A stretch of 64,000 nt of DNA from Endozoicomonas sp. OPT23 (lineage in GTDB: Bacteria; Pseudomonadota; Gammaproteobacteria; Pseudomonadales; Endozoicomonadaceae). The position numbers were made by a program, and so were the translations under genes. Below the pieces are notes generated by a model, which saw only the letters and a list, made by a program, of their open reading frames with translations, had not been told where the DNA came from and made no database searches. Positions 26,471-34,093 of the stretch are shown piece by piece; positions within the stretch are counted from its first letter, which is position 1; each line of letters opens with the position of its first letter. Where the stretch lies: contig NZ_PPFD01000006.1 in assembly GCF_009653635.1 (NCBI RefSeq), positions 558,001 through 622,000 of the forward strand, written 5' to 3'.

Positions 26471-26732
26471 ACTCAACCAGTTAGATTAATCATTATGGCT
26501 TTACCCTAATGGATTCTTCACGAACAGCCCATAGGGAAGTTACTTAAGGAGGTAAAGTATATATCAATGGTGGTGGTATCCCAGTACATTTAGAACAAGC
26601 GTATAGATAAACCTTACTTACATTTAAAAAGCCTTTACGTTTTCACGCCCGTTTTCTTAACTGGCTCAGCATCCTGATAAAGGTTAAAGTGCATTGATAT
26701 AGAATTTTCTTTGGAATCACTCCAGTCTTTTT

Positions 26733-27620
26733 ATGACCCTGAACGCTGACCTTCATTGCCACACCACCGCTTCCGACGGCTCCATGGGCCCCCTTGAGCT
26801 CTATCAAAGAGCAACTGATCAGGGCGTGGAGCTTCTAGCCATTACTGACCATGACTCTGTTGAAGCCCATCGTTATCTGGCGAAAAAAGAACTGCAGGGG
26901 CCAAGGCTGATTACCGGCATGGAGCTGTCTACAACCTGGTCCAATATGGAGATTCATATTGTTGGCCTGAACTTTCCTCTGGATCACCCTGATCTGGACA
27001 TGATCATTCAACATCAGAACGAAGCCCGAAAGCAGAGATCACTTCTGATTGCCGGTAAGCTGGTCAAACAGTTGAAACTTTCGAAAACTGCTGAAGAGCT
27101 TTATCAGGAGGTAGTTGAGCTGGCCTTGAATCGCCAGAAAGACACCAGCGATGATTTTCAACTGTCTAAAGAACACATTCAAACCGGTCGCCCGCACTTT
27201 GCCTGGTGGCTGATCGAACAGGGCTATGTCAAAGAGATGCAGCCTGCCTTTGATAAATACCTGTCTCACACCAAGCTAGGGAACCTGCGAGCCTTCTGGC
27301 CGCCCATGAGCAAAGCCATTGCCTGGATAAGAGCGGTGAATGGTCAGGCGGTTCTGGCTCATCCGGGAAAATACAGTATGACTCGCACCAAGCTCCGTGC
27401 TCTGGTCAGGGACTTCTCTATTGCTGGTGGTGCCGCTTTGGAAGTCAGTGGTTGCAACCAGCCTCCGGGACAAAAAGAAGAGCTGGCTGAACTTTGTCTG
27501 GACTTTAACCTGCAGGGTTCCCGTGCCAGTGATTTTCACACTCCGAAAAACCCCTGGGTAGAACTGGGTAAGCCTCACCCTTTACCTGAGCAGATCACTC
27601 CTGTCTGGCAAGACTGGTAA
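26733..27620 (+). CDS. rnm: PHP-domain 5'-3' exoribonuclease, RNase AM (YciV)
   Basis: The 295-aa product carries the PHP metal site: DLHCHTTASDGS (6-17), ITDHDSVEAHR (about 37-47), a Glu in GMELSTTW, HPGKYS and SDFHTPKNPW at the end. In E. coli YciV trims 5' ends of rRNAs and degrades short oligonucleotides and pAp-like substrates. The length matches the family (293). It begins the rightward run rnm, rluF-like, yciO, trpS, scpA, scpB, rluB. The ribosome-binding site is weak. Confidence 0.9.
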   Translation: MTLNADLHCHTTASDGSMGPLELYQRATDQGVELLAITDHDSVEAHRYLAKKELQGPRLITGMELSTTWSNMEIHIVGLNFPLDHPDLDMIIQHQNEARKQRSLLIAGKLVKQLKLSKTAEELYQEVVELALNRQKDTSDDFQLSKEHIQTGRPHFAWWLIEQGYVKEMQPAFDKYLSHTKLGNLRAFWPPMSKAIAWIRAVNGQAVLAHPGKYSMTRTKLRALVRDFSIAGGAALEVSGCNQPPGQKEELAELCLDFNLQGSRASDFHTPKNPWVELGKPHPLPEQITPVWQDW

Positions 27621-27647
27621 CTCCTTAAAGAAAGCTTATAGACAACG

Positions 27648-28349
27648 ATGACCACCCGACTTGCCAAATATATTGCTGAAGCAGGCTATTGTTCCCGTCG
27701 TGGCGCCAGTCGCCTGATTGATGCTGATCGAGTAACTGTTAACAACCGTCCCGCTAATCACATTGACCACGTTACTGATCAAGATCAGATACACATAGAT
27801 GGCGAGCTACTCAATATAGATGCAGAGAGAGTTTACTGGCTTTATAACAAACCCGTAGGTATTGACTGCGTCTGCAAAACTGACGACAAAAGCAGCATAA
27901 TTCACAAACTGCCAACGTCCCCAAGAGCCTTTCCTGTTGGCCGTCTCGATAAAGACTCCCATGGACTTTTACTGCTGACCAACGATGGTGAACTCTGTCA
28001 TCGCCTGATCCACCCTGATTTTTTCCATGAAAAGGAATATCAGGTGACTGTCGACAAACCGGTCACACCCACCTTTATTGAGACAATGGTCACCGGTGTC
28101 CAGTATAGAGATGTTAAAACCCGCCCCTGCAAGGTCGAACAAACTGCTACAAATACCTTTTTTATCACTCTGACCGAGGGTAAAAACAGACAGATTCGAA
28201 GAATGTGCAAAGCCCTTGGCTACATGGTTGTAGACTTACAGCGACTAAGGATACTCAACCTATTATTGTCAGACCTTGGTACTGATCAGATACGCCCTCT
28301 CACCACCAGTGAGCAGTCTATCCTATTGAGTTCTCTGCAACTGCCCTGA
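27648..28349 (+). CDS. RluF-like 23S rRNA pseudouridine synthase
   Basis: The 233-aa RsuA/RluB-family enzyme has an N-terminal S4 RNA-binding domain (residues 3-55, LAKYIAEAGYCSRRGASRLI). It is followed by the synthase domain with catalytic Asp101 in VGRLDKDSHGLLLLTNDG. HEKEYQVTVDKPVTPTF, KTRPCKVE and NRQIRRMCKALGY resemble RluF, which makes pseudouridine 2604 in 23S rRNA, more than RluB, RluE or RsuA. It is shorter than E. coli RluF (290 aa), lacking the C-terminal extension. The gene starts 27 bp after rnm. RluB is encoded 4 kb downstream, so the two are likely not redundant. Confidence 0.82.
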   Translation: MTTRLAKYIAEAGYCSRRGASRLIDADRVTVNNRPANHIDHVTDQDQIHIDGELLNIDAERVYWLYNKPVGIDCVCKTDDKSSIIHKLPTSPRAFPVGRLDKDSHGLLLLTNDGELCHRLIHPDFFHEKEYQVTVDKPVTPTFIETMVTGVQYRDVKTRPCKVEQTATNTFFITLTEGKNRQIRRMCKALGYMVVDLQRLRILNLLLSDLGTDQIRPLTTSEQSILLSSLQLP

Positions 28350-28473
28350 ATCATTGCACTGTCCACTGCCGGTGGTATGATGCGCGCTCATTCAGAACTA
28401 AAGAGCTCTGGAACCTGCCGAAAGAGACCTGATACAGGCCAATCAGGACGCAGGCTCCATGTTACAGGCAGCC

Positions 28474-29094
28474 ATGAGTCAGTTTTTTCAGATACACCCG
28501 GACAACCCGCAACTGCGTCTGATCCGTCAGGCTGCTGAAATCATGCGCACGGGTGGTGTAATTGCCTATCCGACTGACTCGGCCTATGCGCTTGGGTGTG
28601 TGATCGGTGATAAAAACGCTGTTGACCGGATCCGTCAGATCCGCAAACTGGATGACAAGCATAACTTCACCCTGGTTTGTCGTGACCTGTCGGAACTGGC
28701 AGTCTATGCTCGCGTCGACAACACTCAATACCGGCTACTGAAAAACCATACGCCCGGCCCTTATACCTTTATTCTTCAGGGTTCCCGTGAAGTACCAAGA
28801 CGACTGATGCACCCGAAACGGAAAACCATTGGTATTCGTGTACCTGAGTGCAATATTGTCAGCGCCCTGCTCAATGAACTGAACGCCCCAATCATGAGCT
28901 GTACTTTACAGCTGCCCGGGGATGATGAACCTATGATGGATCCTTACGATATTCGTCAAACGCTGGAATCACACCTGGATCTGGTGATTGATGGTGGCTA
29001 TCGGGGCATTGAAGCTACAACGGTTGTCAGTCTATTGAATGAAACACCTGAAGTACTTCGTGAAGGTAAAGGCGACATTTCCCCTTTCAGTTAA
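28474..29094 (+). CDS. yciO: YciO, Sua5/YciO/YrdC family
   Basis: The 206-aa product is close to E. coli YciO throughout: MSQFFQIHPDNPQLRLIRQA, GGVIAYPTDSAYALGC, FTLVCRDLSELAVYA, PGPYTFIL and the KRKTIGIRVP segment. The family binds dsRNA or nucleotide. TsaC/Sua5 relatives make threonylcarbamoyl-AMP for tRNA t6A, while YciO itself has only weak activity of that kind. I chose the ATG at 28474 because homologues begin MSQFF. An in-frame ATG at 28459 would add five residues. Confidence 0.9.
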   Translation: MSQFFQIHPDNPQLRLIRQAAEIMRTGGVIAYPTDSAYALGCVIGDKNAVDRIRQIRKLDDKHNFTLVCRDLSELAVYARVDNTQYRLLKNHTPGPYTFILQGSREVPRRLMHPKRKTIGIRVPECNIVSALLNELNAPIMSCTLQLPGDDEPMMDPYDIRQTLESHLDLVIDGGYRGIEATTVVSLLNETPEVLREGKGDISPFS

Positions 29095-29195
29095 ATGAAA
29101 TAAAACTGACATACCTCTATAAAACCAATTTCCGGCTTTTCCATTAGGAATTTCTATCGTAATCTGTGCGTTCAGGATTCCAACAGGAGAGCCTC

Positions 29196-30410
29196 TTGAG
29201 CGCTGTAGACCCTCAGTCGCGAGTTTTATCCGGTATGCGACCCACCGGCCGCCTTCACCTTGGCCATTACCATGGCGTATTAAAAAACTGGCTGCGTCTT
29301 CAACACGAATACGAATGCTTCTTTTTTGTAGCTGATTGGCACGCACTGACTACCCATTACGAAGACCCTTCCAAGCTCGAAGACCATGTCTGGGATATGG
29401 TGATTGACTGGCTGGCAGTGGGTATTAATCCCGGCGCTGCCACTCTGTTTATTCAGTCGAAAGTGCCCGAGCACGCCGAACTCAATCTGCTGCTGTCCAT
29501 GATGACGCCCCTGTCCTGGCTGGAACGTGTTCCGAGCTATAAGGATCAGCAGGAAAAGCTGCGTGAAAGAGACCTCTCAACCTACGGATTCCTTGGCTAT
29601 CCACTGCTTCAAAGTGCTGACATTCTGGCCTATCGTGCCGGTCAGGTTCCTGTTGGTGCAGATCAGGAAGCGCACGTGGAAATAACTCGGGAAATTGCCC
29701 GACGGTTTAATCATATCTACGGTCGTGAGCCCGGCTTTGAGCAGAATGCTGAAATGGCCATCAACAAGATGGGCAAAAAAACCGCCAAACTCTACCGAGG
29801 TCTGAGAAAATCTTACCTTGAACAGGGTGATGAAGAGGCACTGGAAACCGCCAGAGCTCTTTTGAAAGAACAGAGCAATATCACTGTTGGCGACCAGGAG
29901 CGTCTATTTGGTTATCTCGAAGGGACCGGTAAGGTTATTCTGCCTGAACCTCAGGCACTGCTGACACCTCAAGCTCGCATGCCCGGACTGGATGGCCAGA
30001 AGATGTCCAAGTCCTACGGAAATGCCATTAGCTTGCGTGAAGCACCTGATGATGTTGCCAGCAAATTGAAAAAGATGCCCACCGACCCGGCCCGTATTCG
30101 CCGCAACGATCCCGGTGAGCCCGATAAATGCCCGGTTTACCAACTGCATCAGATTTATTCCGACGACGAACAACAGGAATGGGTGCAACAAGGTTGTCGC
30201 TCAGCAGGCATTGGCTGCCTTGATTGCAAAAAACCTCTGATAGATGCCATACAGGCAGAACTCGAACCTATCCGCATGGAAGCCAGAGAGCTGGAAGACA
30301 ACCCTGACGTGGTAAAAAGTATTATTGCCGAAGGTTCAGAACGCGCTCGGGACGAAGCTCAGGACACTCTCAGAGAAGTCCGTGAAGCCATAGGACTGGA
30401 CTATCGCTGA
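29196..30410 (+). CDS. trpS: tryptophanyl-tRNA synthetase
   Basis: This class I synthetase has the HIGH-like motif GRLHLGHYHG near residue 18 and the KMSKS motif QKMSKSYGNAI near residue 272. The start is a TTG at 29196 with AGGAGAG six bases upstream, giving 404 aa. A GTG at 29166 would add ten residues with no ribosome-binding site. Insertion QNAEMAINKMGKKTAKLYRG is typical of the longer proteobacterial TrpRS rather than the 330-aa E. coli type. Four cysteines include GCLDCKK near the C-terminus. The position between yciO and scpA matches other marine gammaproteobacteria. Confidence 0.92.
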   Translation: MSAVDPQSRVLSGMRPTGRLHLGHYHGVLKNWLRLQHEYECFFFVADWHALTTHYEDPSKLEDHVWDMVIDWLAVGINPGAATLFIQSKVPEHAELNLLLSMMTPLSWLERVPSYKDQQEKLRERDLSTYGFLGYPLLQSADILAYRAGQVPVGADQEAHVEITREIARRFNHIYGREPGFEQNAEMAINKMGKKTAKLYRGLRKSYLEQGDEEALETARALLKEQSNITVGDQERLFGYLEGTGKVILPEPQALLTPQARMPGLDGQKMSKSYGNAISLREAPDDVASKLKKMPTDPARIRRNDPGEPDKCPVYQLHQIYSDDEQQEWVQQGCRSAGIGCLDCKKPLIDAIQAELEPIRMEARELEDNPDVVKSIIAEGSERARDEAQDTLREVREAIGLDYR

Positions 30411-30540
30411 GGCTTATGGTTCATTGAGATATAGTCATAAATAAAACGTTGCCGCTAACTATCTAAGTTATTAATAGTACGCAATCGTTAATTGCCACAT
30501 TACCGGATTCAATCAAGCTCTGGAATAATGGCAATATTCT

Positions 30541-30577
30541 ACGGCAGAGTTCTTTCAAAAAAATAAGTCTCTGCCGT
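30541..30577 (+). promoter_or_regulatory. stem-loop in the leader of scpA
   Basis: ACGGCAGAG (30541-30549) and CTCTGCCGT (30569-30577) form a perfect 9-bp stem with an A-rich 19-base loop, 35 bp before the scpA start codon. It may be the end of the trpS transcript or a 5' leader element. Confidence 0.35.
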
Positions 30578-30611
30578 TTATGACTGTATTTAACCTGTAC
30601 GGGGGTTTTTA

Positions 30612-31451
30612 ATGACCACGACGGAAGCCGTGGCTGAGACAGAACTTTCTGTCCAACCGGAAATCCCGGATGACCGGGTAGAACAACAGATACTGGTTAT
30701 GGGGCAACCCATGGCCAAAATGCCCGACGACTTATACATACCACCTGATGCTCTTCAGGTGTTTCTTGACGCCTTTGAAGGCCCGCTGGATTTGTTGCTC
30801 TATCTAATCAAGCGCAACAACATGGATATTCTCAATATCAAAGTGGCACTGATTACCAGTCAGTACATGGAGTATGTTGATCTGATGGAATCCAGTCAGT
30901 TTGAACTGGCCGCCGAATATCTGGTGATGGCGGCAACTCTTGCTGAAATCAAATCCCGTATGCTGCTGCCCAGAGTTGGCGAAGACGAAGGTGAGGAAGA
31001 AGACCCCCGTGCTGAACTGATTCGACGACTGCAGGAGTACGAACGATTCAAGAAAGCGGCAGAAGACATTGATCAAATGCCACGGCAGAACCGTAACATT
31101 CATCTTGCCAATGCAGCAGCACCGGATCTTGAACAGGAAAAAGCACAACCTACGGTCGACATTCAGGAAGTCATGCTGGCGATGGGGGAAATTCTCCGTC
31201 GTACCGAAATGTTTGTTGATCACAAGGTCGAGCAGGAAGCCCTTTCAACGCGTGAACGAATGAGTGAGGTGCTTTCAATGCTGACCGCTGAGCGTTTCAC
31301 GCCTTTTGTAGCTCTATTCAGGGTTGAAGAAGGACGACTCGGCGTCGTAGTTACCTTTATGGCTGTTATGGAGCTGATCAAGGAATCCCTGATCGAGCTG
31401 ATTCAAAGTGAGCCCTTTGGGCCTATTCATGTTAAGGCACGAATTGACTGA
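30612..31451 (+). CDS. scpA: segregation and condensation protein A
   Basis: The 279-aa kleisin contains the ScpA hallmark FEGPLDLLLYLIKRNNMDILNI (about 57-78), LVMAATLAEIKSRMLLPR and a C-terminal winged-helix region. ScpA bridges the SMC head domains and binds a ScpB dimer, helping to organise and segregate the chromosome. An N-terminal extension of about 50 residues precedes the core. GGGGG lies before the ATG. The stop and the scpB ATG share one base (TGATG). Confidence 0.93.
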   Translation: MTTTEAVAETELSVQPEIPDDRVEQQILVMGQPMAKMPDDLYIPPDALQVFLDAFEGPLDLLLYLIKRNNMDILNIKVALITSQYMEYVDLMESSQFELAAEYLVMAATLAEIKSRMLLPRVGEDEGEEEDPRAELIRRLQEYERFKKAAEDIDQMPRQNRNIHLANAAAPDLEQEKAQPTVDIQEVMLAMGEILRRTEMFVDHKVEQEALSTRERMSEVLSMLTAERFTPFVALFRVEEGRLGVVVTFMAVMELIKESLIELIQSEPFGPIHVKARID

Positions 31452-32365
31452 TGGATATCGTCAAACTGCAACAGATACTGGAAGGCGCCATTCTGGCAAG
31501 CCACAAGCCAGTGACCGTTGAAAAAATGCTGGCACTGTTTCCTGAAGAAGTCTTCAGGGAAGAGGATAGACCTGATGGCAATCAGGTTCGTGATGCCCTG
31601 GTCGCCATTTCTGAATCCTGCGAAGATCGCGGCTTTGAGTTGAAAAAGGTGGCATCCGGCTACCGTTTTCAGGTTAAACAGGCACTGGCTCCCTGGGTTG
31701 GCCGACTCTGGGAAGAGAAACCACAACGCTATACTCGGGCTCTGCTTGAAACCCTGGCTCTGATCGCTTATCGCCAACCCATTACCCGTGGCGAGATTGA
31801 AGAAATTCGCGGTGTCGCTGTAAGCAGTAATATTATTCGCACCCTTCAGGAACGGGAATGGGTTCGTGTCGTGGGTCATCGTGATGTTCCCGGCCGCCCG
31901 GCCATGTTCGCAACCACACGACAGTTTCTTGATTATTTCAATCTGGAAAACCTTAACGAACTGCCACCATTGGCTGAAATTCGTAATCTGGAAGAAGCAG
32001 CCCAGACACTTGCCGAAGAAGCCAACAATATTTCTGTCGAGGAAGCCGAAGAAGCAGAAGTGGACGAGTCTGAACACCAGACCGCTGAAGAGCTGTTTGC
32101 AGAACTGGATGAACTGGAAGCCGATCTGCCAGACAACTTCGCTGACATGATTAAGAAGCAGAAGGTTGAAGAACTGGGTAGTATTACAACAGAGACTGAG
32201 CAGCCAGAACCAGCACCTGAAGAAGCTGAAAGCTCTTTTGAAGCTACGTCTGAAGCCGCTTCTAAAAAACAGAATGACGATGAGCCTGAGGCAATATCTG
32301 CCCATGAAGAATCAGAGCCTGAGCCCGAACTAAACGAAACCTCTTCAGAACCCACCCGGCACTAA
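31451..32365 (+). CDS. scpB: segregation and condensation protein B
   Basis: The first 175 residues are the two winged-helix domains of ScpB, including LALIAYRQPITRGEIEEIRGVAVSSN-type sequence (LIAYRQPITRGEIEEIRG) and the GRPAMFATTRQFLDYF segment. The last 115 residues or so are an extremely acidic tail (Glu/Asp/Ser/Ala rich), longer than in most ScpB proteins. Start-stop overlap with scpA ensures equal synthesis. The tail is probably disordered and its role is unknown. Confidence 0.93.
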   Translation: MDIVKLQQILEGAILASHKPVTVEKMLALFPEEVFREEDRPDGNQVRDALVAISESCEDRGFELKKVASGYRFQVKQALAPWVGRLWEEKPQRYTRALLETLALIAYRQPITRGEIEEIRGVAVSSNIIRTLQEREWVRVVGHRDVPGRPAMFATTRQFLDYFNLENLNELPPLAEIRNLEEAAQTLAEEANNISVEEAEEAEVDESEHQTAEELFAELDELEADLPDNFADMIKKQKVEELGSITTETEQPEPAPEEAESSFEATSEAASKKQNDDEPEAISAHEESEPEPELNETSSEPTRH

Positions 32366-32494
32366 CCCCAAAGCAGACAGCCTGAAAAATGGCTGCCTGG
32401 CTCACTTGCCGTATATCCCCCGGTTGCCCTCACCAACAGGATCGCTATACTCGCCCTCTGTTTAAACTGTAAAACGGCTCTGCCGTAGAAACCA

Positions 32495-33412
32495 ATGACA
32501 ACTGAAACTATTCCTCCCCAGGGTGAAAAGCTCCAGAAAATCCTGGCGGGCGCCGGCCTTGGCTCGCGCCGTGAGATGGAACGCTGGATCAGCGAAGGCC
32601 GCGTCTCCGTTAACACCAGCACCGCTAAGCTGGGCGATCGCGCATCGGCTGAAGACAAGATCACCGTTGATGGCCGTCCGGTAAAACTGGACATGTACGC
32701 CTCTAAAGTGCGTCGTGTTATCGCCTACAACAAGCCTGAAGGCGAGATCTGTACCCGCACCGATCCTGAAGGTCGCCCGACTGTTTTTGACAAGCTGCCA
32801 AAGCTGAACGGTGAACGCTGGATCGCTATTGGCCGTCTGGACATCAACACCTCCGGCCTGCTGATGTTCACCACCGACGGTGAGCTGGCCAATCGCCTGA
32901 TGCACCCTTCCTATGAAATTGAACGCGAGTACGCTGTTCGAGTCATGGGTGAAGTGACTGAACGCAAAGTTAAAAACCTGTTTGACGGTGTTGAACTGGA
33001 AGACGGCCCTGCCCGCTTCACTGACATTGTTGATTCAGGTGGTGCCGGCATCAACCGCTGGTTCCACGTCTGCCTGCTGGAAGGTCGTAACCGTGAGGTT
33101 CGTCGTCTGTGGGAATCCCAGGAACTGCAGGTAAGCCGCCTGAAGCGCGTACGCTTTGGTAACGTGATCATTCCTGACCATCTGCGTATGGGCCAATGGG
33201 AAGAAGTGCCACAGGCTGAAATTGACGAGCTGGCAGCCATTGCCGACCTGGCGCCTGCACCAGCAGCGCCAACTCAGCGTGCAGCACCACGTCAGACCAG
33301 AACAGGCCTGAAAATGAAAGGCGAAAGAGGCAAAAACGTTCCTACCACTAAAAAGAAGAAGCCTTCTCCTCACAAGAAAGTCGGCAAGTTCAAGAAAGGC
33401 CGTCATAGCTGA
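32495..33412 (+). CDS. rluB: 23S rRNA pseudouridine(2605) synthase RluB
   Basis: The 305-aa product has an S4 domain (about 11-58, [21 protein letters not shown]) and the synthase domain with catalytic Asp116 in [18 protein letters not shown]. It ends in a very basic low-complexity tail (about 270-305, [21 protein letters not shown] in part), as in E. coli RluB. It modifies 23S rRNA near the peptidyl-transferase centre. scpA-scpB-rluB is a widely conserved order. A clear terminator follows. Confidence 0.93.
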   Translation: MTTETIPPQGEKLQKILAGAGLGSRREMERWISEGRVSVNTSTAKLGDRASAEDKITVDGRPVKLDMYASKVRRVIAYNKPEGEICTRTDPEGRPTVFDKLPKLNGERWIAIGRLDINTSGLLMFTTDGELANRLMHPSYEIEREYAVRVMGEVTERKVKNLFDGVELEDGPARFTDIVDSGGAGINRWFHVCLLEGRNREVRRLWESQELQVSRLKRVRFGNVIIPDHLRMGQWEEVPQAEIDELAAIADLAPAPAAPTQRAAPRQTRTGLKMKGERGKNVPTTKKKKPSPHKKVGKFKKGRHS

Positions 33413-33432
33413 TCTTGCTTAACCTTCTCAAG

Positions 33433-33457
33433 ACCCGCCTTCTGGCGGGTTTTGTGT
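33433..33457 (+). terminator. terminator after rluB
   Basis: ACCCGCC (33433-33439) and GGCGGGT (33444-33450) form a tight stem with a four-base loop, followed by TTTTGTGTTT. Confidence 0.85.
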
Positions 33458-33518
33458 TTCTGGTATCTGGAAATATTCTCATCAACAACCATCGGGCCTC
33501 TCTACAACTAGACAACTA

Positions 33519-33538
33519 TACTGTATTTATATACAGTA
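33519..33538 (+). promoter_or_regulatory. LexA (SOS) box of yebG
   Basis: TACTGTATTTATATACAGTA has CTGT-N8-ACAG symmetry and differs from the E. coli consensus TACTGTATATATATACAGTA at one base. It lies 30 bp before the yebG start and overlaps a TATACT -10-like element. Tight LexA repression and DNA-damage induction are expected. Confidence 0.9.
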
Positions 33539-33567
33539 ATAAGAAATAACGCCTACAGGAATACCCC

Positions 33568-33843
33568 ATGTCCATTACCCCCATGTGGCGAGTTGATCGG
33601 GACGGAAGCATGTTTACAGACAAGAAAGCCGCTGAAGAATACGATCGTATGCTCGAGCTGGCTGCCAATATCACCAGCCTGCTGGAAGATTCCTTCGAGA
33701 TTGATGAAACACTGGCCGAAGAAGTAGGCCTTTTGTTTGCCCGCAACAAAGACGACTTTGCCAAAGCATTCAAAGGCAAGCCAGACCTTATTCTGGAAAT
33801 TGGTAAAGCAACCGTTACTGAAGAGTCTGAAACAGCCGCTTAA
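33568..33843 (+). CDS. yebG: YebG family DNA damage-inducible protein
   Basis: The 91-aa product resembles E. coli YebG in size and order: a short strand with charged turn, FTDKKAAEEYDRMLELAANI (E. coli FTSKKEADAYDKMLDTADLL), a helical middle and an acidic/alanine C-terminus. YebG is a non-essential SOS protein of uncertain function. The LexA box directly upstream supports the call. AGGA precedes the ATG. Confidence 0.87.
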   Translation: MSITPMWRVDRDGSMFTDKKAAEEYDRMLELAANITSLLEDSFEIDETLAEEVGLLFARNKDDFAKAFKGKPDLILEIGKATVTEESETAA

Positions 33844-33856
33844 TTCCAGGTTTTCA

Positions 33857-33880
33857 TTGCCCGCTTTCAGTTGCGGGCAA
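33857..33880 (+). terminator. hairpin after yebG
   Basis: TTGCCCGC and GCGGGCAA pair perfectly around an eight-base loop, starting 14 bp after the yebG stop. The T tract is absent, so this is a probable but weak terminator. Confidence 0.5.
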
Positions 33881-34028
33881 ACCTCCCCCGCTTTATCACT
33901 ATCAGCAGTTAACTCATTAACACTAACTGGCTATACTATTTCTGTTTGTTAACCACGTTTACCACTCATGCAGAGCTGAAAATTCAGAAGCATGGTGCAG
34001 TAATCATGGTAAGTAGCACTTGTACTGG

Positions 34029-34056
34029 TTGCTTATACAACTTTTTCCGCTAATAT
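34029..34056 (+). promoter_or_regulatory. promoter and palindrome before rapA
   Basis: TTGCTT (34029-34034), a 16-bp spacer and TAATAT (34051-34056) form a sigma-70-like promoter. The -10 box sits inside CCGCTA-ATA-TAGCGG (34047-34061), which is followed by CCTTTTTG, so an operator or attenuator is also possible. Confidence 0.45.
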
Positions 34057-34093
34057 AGCGGCCTTTTTGTCTGGCAAGGTATGTAGTCACGAC

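Noticed and set aside
26536-26600. A leader-peptide-like mini ORF (MVVVSQYI) after AAGGAGG
   Set aside because: The spacing from the ribosome-binding site to the ATG is about 15 bases, no attenuator hairpin follows, and no trp genes are adjacent.
31427-32305. A 292-codon open frame antisense to scpA/scpB, rich in Phe
   Set aside because: It mirrors the acidic GAA-rich coding of scpB (TTC read in reverse). It looks hydrophobic only for that reason.
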